DNA of 47,703 nt from CAYPPG01 sp964412555 (GCA_964412555.1 CAYPPG010000059.1:1-47703), one strand, 5' to 3'. Shown: positions 17,721 to 26,432, numbered from the stretch's first letter. The notes: generated by a model from the sequence alone, not told the origin. A program made the numbers and translations.

Positions 17721-18305
17721 TTAATTGGTTGAAAAATCATCTGTCAAGAACATGTTTCGAAACTGAACATAAGCCGGGTCTTCGATCAAATCGGATTTTT
17801 CTAACACCTGTTGAAAATTTTCGAATTGCTCACTGAACATCTTGTTCACTTTCAGACGTTTTGATCCTTGCTGCTTCGGCGGCCCATGAATGACGATCTC
17901 GGGAAGTGAGGATTCTTCATAGTCCATCAAATATTCATAGGCAATTTCGAACGATCGCTTGCCCTGTGCTTGAAAAAGCGGACGGCGATACAGTCCCGAC
18001 CACCATAAGATCACTTCTCCCAAATTCTCATATGCTCGGATAATGCTTTCCGGATCATCATGATGCACTTCACATAAAGCGAGCGCATACTCGACATTTT
18101 CCTTGCTGATCGAGAGCGGCAAAAATCGAATCAGTACTTTCGTCAAATAATCCAACGCCAATGGATCGGGAATCCAATAATTCCGCAAAAAAGCCCGGCT
18201 CAGCAACTGCCGAAAGATTTCCATCAAATCCGGATAGGCATTGCGGTAATGAGCCTTGGCTAATGTTTCCCAACGAATGTCCATCGGATGAATTTGGCTG
18301 TGCAT
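17721..18305 (-). CDS. Hypothetical cytoplasmic protein
   Basis: A 194-residue protein I do not recognise. It has no signal peptide and looks mostly helical, with a Trp/Tyr-rich centre (NLGEVILWWSGLYRRPLFQ) and a charged C-terminal half. The start is supported by GAGGTG five bases upstream. It is followed after 18 bases by the HI0074-type gene, suggesting one transcript. It does not resemble an MNT nucleotidyltransferase: no GS-x10-D-x-D motif is present. Confidence 0.6.
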   Translation of the reverse strand: MHSQIHPMDIRWETLAKAHYRNAYPDLMEIFRQLLSRAFLRNYWIPDPLALDYLTKVLIRFLPLSISKENVEYALALCEVHHDDPESIIRAYENLGEVILWWSGLYRRPLFQAQGKRSFEIAYEYLMDYEESSLPEIVIHGPPKQQGSKRLKVNKMFSEQFENFQQVLEKSDLIEDPAYVQFRNMFLTDDFSTN

Positions 18306-18466
18306 AAATCACCTCGCACAATTCTCTAGCAAGCCCATGCCTAACCATTGCCTGCTTTCATCTCTGCTTTATAGTGTATCAAAAAAACCACGCTTAGGCA
18401 CTTTTTCCAGTGGAATAAGTCTCAATCGTTTTTATTTGATGTTACGACAAAAAGTCAGAAATTGTG

Positions 18467-18487
18467 GTGCGGACATCCTGTCTGCAC
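18467..18487. repeat. Hairpin of the C(A/G)TC-loop family upstream of the glycosyltransferase
   Basis: GTGCGGACA and TGTCTGCAC pair around TCC with one G-T mismatch, and the flanking TTGTG/CACAA extends the stem. It lies 5' of the preferred start of the glycosyltransferase gene, in what would be coding sequence only if the longer open frame were used. That supports the downstream start. Confidence 0.6.
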
Positions 18488-18540
18488 AACATACTTTTTG
18501 CCATCGCGTCATATTCGATTATGCAACCTTTGAGGATGCT

Positions 18541-19692
18541 GTGCAAGAACAAAACAACTCGAAAATCCGCCTCTTGATGCTGACCACTGATTCTGAAATC
18601 TGTGGAACCGAGCGCATTATTCTCTCCCTCCTCCGCCATATGGATCGCAAACGGTTTCAACCCTCGTTGGTAACTCTTTTCGGACCGGGTGATCTTTGCC
18701 ATGCAGCGGAGGAATTGGATACACCGTCTCTTAATCTCAATTTAAAACAAGTATCTTTTTTACAGGGTTTGCGCCGCTGGTGGACATTTCTTCATGAGAC
18801 CAAACCGCATATGATCCAAAGCCTGCTTATTCATTCGAATTTATTAGGACGCGCGACGGTATTTCTGAAACCGGAAATCATCCTACTCTCCGGAATAAGT
18901 ACTGTTTACACCGTCGAAGGATATGGCCGCCTCTATGCCTGGCTCGAACGCCTAACCCATCCTTTGGATACCCTTTACATCGTCAATTCGGAATTAGGGC
19001 AGGAAAAAGTATTCAACCTGATCGGTCTCCCCAAAACCAAAGTCGCTTTGGTTCACAACGGCATCGAAACCGAAGTGTTCCTGGATAACACAGAAGATAT
19101 ACGGCATCAAGTCCGTTCGGAATTCGGCTTTGAAGACCGGCACGCCGTGGTTGGAATCGTCGCCCAGTTGCGACCCGCCAAACGCCATGATTTATTGATC
19201 GGCGCGGCTGCAGAACTCATGAAACAATATCCGGATACACGCCTGTTGATTGTCGGAACCGGCGAAACCGAAGCCGCATCAAAGGAACTCGCCCGCCGTG
19301 AAGGAATTGCGGATAAAACCATCTTCACCGGCTATCGCAACGATGCCCGAAAACTGCTCTATGGAATGGACATTTTTGCATTGCCATCGGTCGTGGAAGG
19401 CGAACCGGTTTCTTTAATGGAGGCCATGGATGCCGGCTTACCTATCGCAGCAGCGGCCACTGGAGGGATCCCGGAAATCGTCGAAGAAGGCAAATCCGGT
19501 CTTCTCTCCACCCCCGGCAACCTGGAAAGTTTCCAACAAGCCCTGAAACCGCTTCTCGAAAATCCACTCATGCGAAAAGAATTGGGAATCAATGCAAAAA
19601 AGCGCGTACGGGAACGTTTCTCCGCAAAACGAATGGCGGATGAGTTTCAAGAGTGCTACATGCATTGCGCCAAGATGAAGGGACTTGCATAA
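18541..19692 (+). CDS. GT4-family glycosyltransferase
   Basis: About 383 residues from a GTG start preceded by GAGG. The frame is open further upstream to 18337, but that part contains a hairpin repeat and no homology. The N-terminal Rossmann domain begins RLLMLTTDSEICGTERI, where GT4 enzymes normally read GG or GT. The C-terminal domain holds VVGIVAQLRPAKRHDLLI, LLIVGTGETE and the E-x7-E motif (Glu286 and Glu294 in EGEPVSLME). GT4 enzymes transfer sugars from nucleotide-sugar donors, usually with retention, in exopolysaccharide or lipopolysaccharide synthesis. The acceptor cannot be told. The next gene starts 11 bases after the stop. Confidence 0.88.
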   Translation: MQEQNNSKIRLLMLTTDSEICGTERIILSLLRHMDRKRFQPSLVTLFGPGDLCHAAEELDTPSLNLNLKQVSFLQGLRRWWTFLHETKPHMIQSLLIHSNLLGRATVFLKPEIILLSGISTVYTVEGYGRLYAWLERLTHPLDTLYIVNSELGQEKVFNLIGLPKTKVALVHNGIETEVFLDNTEDIRHQVRSEFGFEDRHAVVGIVAQLRPAKRHDLLIGAAAELMKQYPDTRLLIVGTGETEAASKELARREGIADKTIFTGYRNDARKLLYGMDIFALPSVVEGEPVSLMEAMDAGLPIAAAATGGIPEIVEEGKSGLLSTPGNLESFQQALKPLLENPLMRKELGINAKKRVRERFSAKRMADEFQECYMHCAKMKGLA

Positions 19693-19703
19693 TTCGTAAT
19701 ACA

Positions 19704-20315
19704 ATGAACGAATATCTAGTTCCCAAAGAAAACATCAGAATCGAATCGTTTGCCAAAAATTCACGCTTTATCGCCAGTGTCTCCCGGACTTCCTCTGTCG
19801 AAGAGGCCAAAAAATTCATCGAAACCATCCGCCATGAAATGCCCGATGCCACCCATCATGTCTACGCATTTCGAATCGGATTCGGCGCGAGCGTAACGGA
19901 AGGCATGAGCGACGACGGCGAACCGAGCGGAACCGCAGGACCACCGGTCTTGACGATTTTACGTGGCAGCGATATCGGCGATGTCACCCTCGTGGTCACA
20001 CGGTACTTCGGCGGAACGAAACTCGGTACCGGCGGCCTAGTCTCCGCCTATTCCGGAGCGGCAAAACTCGCCTTATCGAAACTGCAAACCGAGAGAAAAA
20101 TCGACAAGACACAGATACGCTTTTCGATTCCTTATTCATCCTACAATGCAGTCTCTCGAATCCTGGAAGAGAATACCGTTCATGTACTCCATGAAGATTT
20201 CGGATCGGATGTGCAAATTACCGCCGATATTCCCACATCGTCTTTCCCCACTTTCCAACAGTCTCTCAACGATTTACTGTCTTGCCAATTGGAAATAGAT
20301 ATTGTCGATTCTTGA
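19704..20315 (+). CDS. yigZ: YigZ/IMPACT family protein
   Basis: This 203-residue protein has the two-domain layout of the YigZ/IMPACT family. The N-terminal UPF0029 domain carries SDDGEPSGTAGPP at 69-81 and VTRYFGGTKLGTGGLV at 98-113. A C-terminal DUF1949-type ferredoxin-like domain follows (SIPYSSYNAVSRILEENTV). The family is linked to translation and ribosome regulation, but the bacterial role is not firmly known. The start is placed at MNEYLVPKEN, 11 bases after the glycosyltransferase stop. No strong ribosome site is seen, so translational coupling is likely. Confidence 0.9.
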   Translation: MNEYLVPKENIRIESFAKNSRFIASVSRTSSVEEAKKFIETIRHEMPDATHHVYAFRIGFGASVTEGMSDDGEPSGTAGPPVLTILRGSDIGDVTLVVTRYFGGTKLGTGGLVSAYSGAAKLALSKLQTERKIDKTQIRFSIPYSSYNAVSRILEENTVHVLHEDFGSDVQITADIPTSSFPTFQQSLNDLLSCQLEIDIVDS

Positions 20316-20383
20316 TGAGATAAGCCTCGTAAAATACATACATTGTCATGCAGTTTCTCCATGTCAAAAAATACAAAATTCCC

Positions 20384-20415
20384 TAGACAAATGATTTCTT
20401 TTATTGTCAGATAAT
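20384..20415 (+). promoter_or_regulatory. Shared promoter-like element, copy 1
   Basis: CCCTAGACAAAT with TAGACA at 20384-20389 is followed 20 bases later by GATAAT at 20410-20415. It ends 59 bases before the ATG of the short secreted paralogue. The same two boxes, with the same 20-base spacing and 59-base distance, precede the long paralogue. The spacing is too wide for a standard sigma-70 promoter, so it may be read by another sigma factor or be an activator site. Confidence 0.5.
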
Positions 20416-20473
20416 GCAAATCGTTCAACGATGTTTTCTCTTTCACGCAAGAAAAATTGGAGGAGTAGAGAAA

Positions 20474-20875
20474 ATGAGAACCAGCAATTTGTGCATTATC
20501 TTTTTATTCGCATTCACAACTTCATTCTCAACCGAAACCAGTGATGCCGCAATGACATTGGATCCGGGTATTTATGCGCCGGAAGACCTGACAGCCGAAC
20601 CCGAACTGATAACCGTTACATCCGTCGGAACCGATGATCTCGATACGGATACTTACCGGCAACCGATGGAAGATACATATAATCCCGAAATGTATGAATT
20701 GAGACCCGGACTGTACCGATTTGTCAACAATCCGGACTCGAAAACCGATCCTGCCGCCCTGAAAGCAGAGGCAGGCGGCCTCATCGGCTATCAACTCCCC
20801 CCCAATGCACCTGAAGGACCTCTTCCCGTCACAAGCGGTGCACCGGTTGCTGTTTCCGATTGGTCGCTGTATTGA
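20474..20875 (+). CDS. Short secreted protein, 'empty' paralogue of the beta-helix protein
   Basis: A 133-residue exported protein with a signal peptide (IIFLFAFTTSFSTETSDA). It is followed directly by a conserved block beginning LDPGIYAPEDLT and continuing SVGTDDLDTDTYRQP and GLYRFVNNPDSKTD. It ends GYQLPPNAPEGPLPVTSG then PVAVSDWSLY. The first ~75 mature residues and the last ~35 match the two ends of the next protein, but the ~310-residue beta-helix between them is absent. GGAGGAG lies before the ATG. No known family was recognised. The conserved ends may be a surface-attachment or sorting frame; the final VSDWS(L/I)Y could be a C-terminal signal. Confidence 0.7.
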   Translation: MRTSNLCIIFLFAFTTSFSTETSDAAMTLDPGIYAPEDLTAEPELITVTSVGTDDLDTDTYRQPMEDTYNPEMYELRPGLYRFVNNPDSKTDPAALKAEAGGLIGYQLPPNAPEGPLPVTSGAPVAVSDWSLY

Positions 20876-20908
20876 TTGTCGATCCATAAAAATGATTCAC
20901 CTTCCCCC

Positions 20909-20940
20909 TAGACAAATTCCCAACTCTGTTTTGAGATAGT
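20909..20940 (+). promoter_or_regulatory. Shared promoter-like element, copy 2
   Basis: TAGACA at 20909-20914 inside CCCTAGACAAAT, then GATAGT at 20935-20940 after 20 bases, 59 bases before the ATG of the long paralogue. It is the counterpart of the element at 20384. Identical spacing with diverged intervening sequence suggests selection rather than recent copying. Confidence 0.5.
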
Positions 20941-20998
20941 TGACAAAGTGCGAGATTTTCGCAACTACGGTAACGATTTCCAAAAGGAGGATAAAGGC

Positions 20999-22447
20999 AT
21001 GAACAACCGGATTTTTTTTATCGTTTCAATTGTCGTTTTCCTATCGGCAAGTGGAGTGATCCAATTGGAAGCGTCAATGAACTTGACGCCTGGGATTTAC
21101 GCCCCCGAAGATTTCACGTCCGATCCCGAATCGGTAACGTTAACGTCTGTCGGAACAGACGACTTCGACGAAGCGACATACCGACAACCCACCGAAGAGA
21201 CTTTTAATCTGGAAGTCTACGAACTCTCCCCCGGTCTCTATCACTTCGTCAACGATCCTGCCGCCAAAACAGACCAAGCCGCGATGAACTCCGACATCGG
21301 TGCATTGAATATTTCGAATTTAATCGCAGATTCCGAGGCGGACGGAATCCTCATTCGCGGCACAGGCAGCTACCCTGGCGAAACCGCGATCAGCTTCGGC
21401 CTCATCAATGAATATCCCGAAGTCCCCCGCACTGCGGACGGTGAAGTGGATTTCGACGAAGCTGCAGTCGAAATCGGTTATAAGTTTTACACCGGACGGC
21501 GTTATTTCAATGTCGACGGTGTCATCGCCGCTTTCGAAAACGTCTCCATTGGCGACCACGCCAATAACAACGTCGGCGTTGTACACACCTATGCCGGCGG
21601 CCGTACGTTCATGAACGATGTGTGGATTTACAACGTCTATGACGGCATCTTCTTCGACGATGCCGGCGATGGCTATTTCGTCAATTGCATCTTTCATCAA
21701 ACCTATCAGCCATGGAACGATATCGCCGACGCCCAAGCCGACGGATATTGGACCGAAGACTGGAACGCGCTTGTCCAACCGGACGGCATGGGGGGAACTC
21801 CTTTCGCCGACGGCGTGGGATTCAGCATCGCTGAATATCCACAACTGGAAGGTGTCGTCCTCGGGAACAACACGGCCAACGGATGGAATATCAACTTAAT
21901 TGAAACCGAAGGCGCCGATCCACAAAATGTATATATGAAAAACTGCACTCTCGTGCGTCACCAAATCCGCGATTCGAATCGCCTCTGGCGGCACAACGCC
22001 GGTGGCGGCCAGGGAGCCTTTGTTTTGATTGAAGACTGCATGATCATCAATGTCGATTCCGCTTTGAACCAAATTCGCATCGATGCGGACGATCCGGATA
22101 TCTTCGGAACAATGTTCAACACCAAATTCTGGAACTACGCCACCGAAAATGCGCAAGTCACCGGCGTCAGTGCCATGAATTGGAACATCGATCCCGGCGA
22201 CCAAGTTCTCCTCGATGACGCGAATGTCGATATCGCCACCCCGGGTGGCTTGGATATAGCCGATGTCAGCACCCTCTTCCGGCTCGATGGCCGGAACTTA
22301 ACAACGTTCATGGATGGAGCTATCGAATTAACACTTGCCGGCGACGGCGGTCAGGTCGGATATCGACTGCCGGATACTGCACCGGACGGCCCGTTGCCGG
22401 TTACGACCGGTGAACCGGTACCAGTTTCAGACTGGTCGATTTATTGA
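20999..22447 (+). CDS. Secreted right-handed beta-helix protein
   Basis: A 482-residue exported protein: signal peptide (IFFIVSIVVFLSASGVIQLEAS), a conserved N-block (LTPGIYAPEDFTSDPE onward), then ~310 residues of short hydrophobic turns typical of a parallel beta-helix. Examples are YFNVDGVIAAFENVSIGDH, VGVVHTYAGGRTFMNDVWI and VYMKNCTLVRHQIRDSN. The C-block GYRLPDTAPDGPLPVTTG then PVPVSDWSIY ends the protein. Such helices often bind or cleave polysaccharides, but I see no clear lyase catalytic set. AAGGAGG lies nine bases before the ATG. It is the tandem paralogue of the 133-residue gene upstream, with which it shares both ends and promoter spacing. Confidence 0.75.
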   Translation: MNNRIFFIVSIVVFLSASGVIQLEASMNLTPGIYAPEDFTSDPESVTLTSVGTDDFDEATYRQPTEETFNLEVYELSPGLYHFVNDPAAKTDQAAMNSDIGALNISNLIADSEADGILIRGTGSYPGETAISFGLINEYPEVPRTADGEVDFDEAAVEIGYKFYTGRRYFNVDGVIAAFENVSIGDHANNNVGVVHTYAGGRTFMNDVWIYNVYDGIFFDDAGDGYFVNCIFHQTYQPWNDIADAQADGYWTEDWNALVQPDGMGGTPFADGVGFSIAEYPQLEGVVLGNNTANGWNINLIETEGADPQNVYMKNCTLVRHQIRDSNRLWRHNAGGGQGAFVLIEDCMIINVDSALNQIRIDADDPDIFGTMFNTKFWNYATENAQVTGVSAMNWNIDPGDQVLLDDANVDIATPGGLDIADVSTLFRLDGRNLTTFMDGAIELTLAGDGGQVGYRLPDTAPDGPLPVTTGEPVPVSDWSIY

Positions 22448-22453
22448 TAATCC

Positions 22454-22481
22454 GTAGGGGCGGTTCGCGAACCGCCCCTAC
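22454..22481. repeat. Perfect 28-bp palindrome (GGGGCGGTTCG type), copy 1
   Basis: GTAGGGGCGGTTCG is followed directly by its exact reverse complement. It lies between two convergent genes, 6 bases after one stop and 8 before the other. It may serve as a shared terminator-like stem, though no T-run follows on either strand. A second copy is at 25666. Confidence 0.85.
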
Positions 22482-22489
22482 TTTACTTA

Positions 22490-23164
22490 TTATGCTTTGA
22501 CATTTACATTTTTCCCGGTAGGAACATTAGGCTTGATTTGCGGAAAGACAATCACCCTCGCCTGCCCACCCCCTACCTGGCGCTCACCGGAACGCGGATC
22601 GATGTAACTGTGAATCGTAACGGATGTCATGACACGCCGCCCCTCAATGATCGCATCGGAAGTTTCACGGCGTACATGGGAAAGTTCATGCTGCCGAACG
22701 GCAAAAGGGGCCTGCGCCTGCGTAAACGGTGTCGCGGATTGGAAGGAAATACCGGAATCGTCCGAACCATCCTGATACGCTGTGGTCTCTCGCTGAAAAA
22801 CATTGCTCCCCTCCCGATCGAGAGCATCTCCAGCCGGGGTTTCTTCATTCCCTTTTTTTGGAGCGGAGGATTGAGGTTCCTCTTCCGGTTGATTCGGATC
22901 AGCGGGATTGGTATTTTCTTCGGTTTCCTTGACTTGTTTGAGCGCTTCACGAGCGAGCCGTTGAGCATCGACGGATTTCCCATTCCCCATATATTGCTCC
23001 GCCGTCGTGAGCATCGCCAAGATCCGGGATGCCTTCGCTCCCGTCACGCGGTTCTCCATCAGCAATCGGCGCGCCTCGGCTATCGAACGCGACGTTTGTT
23101 CCTGTTGCGAACTCGAATTGGGAGTAAAGCCGGCAATCGAAACCGGCTGCACCGAAGTAACCAT
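22490..23164 (-). CDS. SprA-related putative metalloprotease
   Basis: A 224-residue protein with an N-terminal helical segment (SIAEARRLLMENRVTGAKAS), a long charged, low-complexity linker (residues ~80-140) and a conserved C-terminal part. That part holds the zinc-protease motif HELSH (159-163) in VRQHELSHVRRE, followed by a beta-rich stretch (VTIHSYIDPRSGERQVGGGQ). This matches the SprA-related family, whose members look like HExxH metallopeptidases but whose substrates are not known. No signal peptide is seen. An AGCAAGG site precedes the start. A 253-codon open frame on the opposite strand is a shadow. Confidence 0.8.
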   Translation of the reverse strand: MVTSVQPVSIAGFTPNSSSQQEQTSRSIAEARRLLMENRVTGAKASRILAMLTTAEQYMGNGKSVDAQRLAREALKQVKETEENTNPADPNQPEEEPQSSAPKKGNEETPAGDALDREGSNVFQRETTAYQDGSDDSGISFQSATPFTQAQAPFAVRQHELSHVRRETSDAIIEGRRVMTSVTIHSYIDPRSGERQVGGGQARVIVFPQIKPNVPTGKNVNVKA

Positions 23165-23409
23165 CCTTGCTCATTCCGGTATCGTAGCAAAATGCCTCAA
23201 CCTGCAATCAACATACCGAACATTCATTGTTCAGCAACACATTCACATCTTACTATATCACAATTTCGATTCAAAGCAATGATTTTTTATTCAAAATGAT
23301 ACAGAAACATTGTAATATTCCTTCATTTCTGCTACTTTACATACACTTTCAAAATGAAGAATAGCGGTGGATAACCGCCAACAAACATAATCGAGAGAGG
23401 AGCAATCCA

Positions 23410-25077
23410 ATGTCCCCAACCAATGCTCACCTCCCCTATCGCACCGAAACCTGGCAAACCTGGAACAAAACCGCATTTATCACATTGGCAGTGATCATGC
23501 TTCTCTTCTTGCCAGCTCACGGAATGGCCGCTGATGAATCACTCTCAAAAACAAAAGAACAAGCCGATCAGTTTTACAAGGAAGGAAAAGAAGCGGCAAT
23601 CAAATGGAAGAGCTTGCAAGAAAATGCAAAATCATTCAATTCCGACGCATTTCCTATTCCCGACATTCCGCAATATCAATCTGATCTCCTTTCAGCAGCA
23701 CAGCGAGAACATGCAAAGGCAATCGAGTTGATCTCCCAAGCAACTGATATTTACAATCAACTCCTTACTACTGATGATGGACTTTCATCCGAAGACAAAG
23801 AGGAAATTCTATATCGTATGGTCGAAGCCCCTTATTTATTACAGAATCACTCCGGCGCGATTCAAAAAGGAGAAACGCTCCTCAGGCAAACCGGTGAGTT
23901 AACAATATCACTTCAAGCCAAATTATCCTATTTGCTCGGTGATGCAGCCTGGGAACAAGCCAAAGAGAAAGAGAACTATACAAGCGTCAGGCAATATTAT
24001 CAAAACGCCCTGGAAATCGACAATTTCTACCCGGAAGATACCGGAGAACGCAGTAACTTGGCAGCCATCCGTTTAGCCAATGTATTACTCCTGAAAGACA
24101 AGCAATTTAAACCGGCTATAGATCATCTTAAAAACGCGGTTGAATTATACTCTCGAACCGGTTACTCCTTCCTCAACCACTACTATTACGCGAAAGCGCT
24201 TCAAGAATATGGAGATACATTGGTGGAACAATCAAAATCAGCACAATCCAGAGCCGTTTTCCGGCAAGCTGCTGAACAGTTCAACCAAGCGATAGAAAAG
24301 CGCGATCAAAGCCAATATGTCGATACTCAAAATCAACGTTTTTTGATCGAATGTATGTTCCAACGAGGATTCTGCGCCGCAAAAGGAGGAGACCGAAAGG
24401 CAAAAACATACTTGAATGAAGCCCTCGAAAAATACCGCGACCGACCAACCGCTAAACCGTACCTTGATAAAACCAAAAAAATGCTTCAGCCTACTGAAAT
24501 GAAGGATGTCCATCCTTCCTCCGAATCTCCTACCTCTATCCCCTCCGCCATGTTCCATCGGATCGACGGTACCATTGATACCCGTGGAACCAAATTATCA
24601 AGGATTGTTGAGATTCTCAAAGCAGAAAGCGGGCTGAATATCTATCTGGATGAGAACGCTGATATTCAAGTCACCTTCAAATTCATCAATCCGACAATCA
24701 AGGAATTGCTCGATTCTGTTCTACCTCCCAACAATCTCGATTACATAATTCTTAGCAACAATACTATTCGTATCGGAAAAGCATCCGTCGTTCAATCCCC
24801 AAAATACACACCCAAAGATCCCTCAAAACTGCCTCCCGCACTGTTAAAACGAATCGAAGGACCTATGGAAGCCCGTGGAGCACATCTTTCAGAAGTCCTC
24901 CGTTTGCTTCAAACCGAAAGCGGATTACAATTCGTTCTCGACCAGGGAGTCGATCCCCAAGTCACATTCCATCTGCAAAATCCTACTATACTCGAGGTTT
25001 TGAACACAAATTTACCACCACTGGGATTGGATTTTACCGTAGTGGGAAACAGTATCATCCGTATCGGCTACCCCTGA
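23410..25077 (+). CDS. TPR protein with two C-terminal STN-like domains
   Basis: A 555-residue protein with an N-terminal membrane signal (FITLAVIMLLFLPAHGMA), so it is periplasmic or anchored. The middle (residues ~60-340) is helical with tetratricopeptide-type repeats (YYQNALEIDNFYPEDTGERS; AVELYSRTGYSFLNHYYYAK). Two homologous C-terminal domains, about 381-460 and 478-555, share the pattern IxGxxxxRGxxLSxxxxxL then ESGLxxxLDxxxDxQVTFxxxNPTI and end in IRIG. This is the secretin/TonB short N-terminal (STN) fold. STN domains normally precede a secretin or TonB channel, which is absent here. An AGAGGAG site supports the start. A role in secretion or pilus assembly is possible, as a pseudopilin gene lies next door, convergent. 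Confidence 0.75.
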   Translation: MSPTNAHLPYRTETWQTWNKTAFITLAVIMLLFLPAHGMAADESLSKTKEQADQFYKEGKEAAIKWKSLQENAKSFNSDAFPIPDIPQYQSDLLSAAQREHAKAIELISQATDIYNQLLTTDDGLSSEDKEEILYRMVEAPYLLQNHSGAIQKGETLLRQTGELTISLQAKLSYLLGDAAWEQAKEKENYTSVRQYYQNALEIDNFYPEDTGERSNLAAIRLANVLLLKDKQFKPAIDHLKNAVELYSRTGYSFLNHYYYAKALQEYGDTLVEQSKSAQSRAVFRQAAEQFNQAIEKRDQSQYVDTQNQRFLIECMFQRGFCAAKGGDRKAKTYLNEALEKYRDRPTAKPYLDKTKKMLQPTEMKDVHPSSESPTSIPSAMFHRIDGTIDTRGTKLSRIVEILKAESGLNIYLDENADIQVTFKFINPTIKELLDSVLPPNNLDYIILSNNTIRIGKASVVQSPKYTPKDPSKLPPALLKRIEGPMEARGAHLSEVLRLLQTESGLQFVLDQGVDPQVTFHLQNPTILEVLNTNLPPLGLDFTVVGNSIIRIGYP

Positions 25078-25097
25078 AAATTAAATTTAAACAATAA

Positions 25098-25646
25098 TTA
25101 AAATGAAAGACCATGCCAGGAGTTGTGAAGCACATCCCCACTGCTCACCAATCCATTGGAAGGATTGTATAACTGCGTTTTGAATCCTTGCGGTGAATTC
25201 GGGCCGATCGAACCTCCCCAAATATCCTCATCCGTATCGGGTCCCAACCCGTGAAGGATCCAATGATCGATACTGCCATCCTTGGGATAGTCACTCGGGA
25301 ATGAAGAATAATCATAATTCTCGGTTTTGCTGCTATAGATGGGTGTGACTTTTTTGCTGCGGAAAGGATCATGCGGTATCGTGGCGATATAATTGATCGG
25401 CGTCGTCAAGGGCCTTAATTCCATATAAGGATTCCCGCCTTGCTGCCGAAAATAACTGTTATTATCGATACGATACATATTCAACGCATCACCAAGCGCC
25501 TTCATATCCGTTTCCATACGCGCAACCGTAGCCCGCATTTGTGCATTGAGAAAATTGGGGACGGCAATCGCCGCCAAAATCCCGATAATGGCCACAACGA
25601 TCAATAATTCAATCAAAGTAAACGCTGCACGATCAAACTGATTCAT
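25098..25646 (-). CDS. Type II secretion-like pseudopilin
   Basis: A 182-residue protein with the class-III prepilin N-terminus FTLIELLIVVAIIGILAA at residues 9-26, then the helical stalk (AQMRATVARMETDMKALGDA) and a C-terminal domain ending NGLVSSGDVLHNSWHGLSF. Pseudopilins of this type are common in multiple copies in some uncultured bacteria. The residue before the cleavage position is Ala rather than the usual Gly (RAA-FTL), which may slow or prevent prepilin peptidase processing. AAGGGGAA lies before the start. It converges with the STN protein gene, 20 bases away. Confidence 0.88.
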   Translation of the reverse strand: MNQFDRAAFTLIELLIVVAIIGILAAIAVPNFLNAQMRATVARMETDMKALGDALNMYRIDNNSYFRQQGGNPYMELRPLTTPINYIATIPHDPFRSKKVTPIYSSKTENYDYSSFPSDYPKDGSIDHWILHGLGPDTDEDIWGGSIGPNSPQGFKTQLYNPSNGLVSSGDVLHNSWHGLSF

Positions 25647-25665
25647 TCGTATTCCCCTTTTCAGA

Positions 25666-25692
25666 TAGGGGGCGGTTCGTGAACCGCCCCTA
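25666..25692. repeat. GGGGCGGTTC palindrome, copy 2
   Basis: GGGGCGGTTC (25669-25678) and GAACCGCCCC (25681-25690) flank GT, with TA on each side. It is the same element as that at 22454, where the loop is CG. It lies just upstream of the pseudopilin start, in its likely promoter or leader, so it does not behave as a simple terminator. Confidence 0.85.
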
Positions 25693-25888
25693 CCCCCGAT
25701 TAAGCTGATTCATTCGCATTTCCTTTTGCAGCAGACTAAATATCCAGATATCTCTCTACGAATTGAAAAATCTCATTTCACCTCAATTGTCTGCGTCATT
25801 GTACCACAAAACCAATCAACACACCAAAGGAAAGCATACTATCCGCATTCTTTCTCACTCTTGCCAATAGTTTAGAAAAAGGAAACGA

Positions 25889-26177
25889 TTAAATACATTC
25901 AACCCGATTGCGTCCCACTCTCTTCGCTTCATACACGGCTTGATCCGCATCCTTCAAAAGGGATTGAATGTCGGTTTCTCCTTTTTCATAACCCGAAATT
26001 CCGATACTGACCGTAAAAGATACTTGTTCGCCCCGAACAGGGATACGAATACTCATCGCGGCAATCCGTATTCGTTCCGCGATTCGGTAAGCACCATGCG
26101 AATCCGTTTCCGGTAAGTACAAAAAAATGGAAACCGCCTCTTTTCTTGAATGGATCATTCTCCTTTAGATTCTCCAA
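25889..26177 (-). pseudogene. Decayed GGDEF (diguanylate cyclase) fragment
   Basis: The open frame at 25889-26158 encodes the C-terminal half of a GGDEF domain: FLYLPETDSHGAYRIAERIR, then FTVSIGISGYEKGETDIQSL and DADQAVYEAKRVGRNRVE. The catalytic GGDEF motif itself is broken: just upstream, in another frame, KKRGGFHFF stands where RxGGDEF should be, so bases are lost there. The N-terminal half and any sensor domain are missing. The remnant is probably not translated into anything active. Confidence 0.75.
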
Positions 26178-26432
26178 ATAATCAACTTACAGAACAATTC
26201 ATATCCATTGAAAATATTTTCTAAAATATAAATATCCGCCAACGATTGATAGAATAAATCGACACAATCATCCATGTTATTCAATGGATCGAAATTCATT
26301 AGTTTTGCAAAATAGACACTGGAATGGAATGCCGAAAAGGAACTCTTTGTGAATGATACGGAAACCAACAACGACCTTAGCCGAACCGAACGTGAGCCGT
26401 GGGATAGCGAAAATGAATCGCCAACATCAAAA
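26178..26432. other. Non-coding stretch upstream of the GGDEF remnant
   Basis: No convincing gene. A 68-codon open frame on the minus strand (26165-26371) is hydrophobic and aromatic and could be an eroded upstream part of the cyclase gene, but I see no domain in it. It ends in the terminator of the DUF1080 gene. Confidence 0.4.

Noticed and set aside
22538..23299. 253-codon plus-strand open frame opposite the SprA-type gene
   Set aside because: It is antisense to a gene with a clear HELSH motif and ribosome site, and its own translation is Arg/Pro-rich with no motif.
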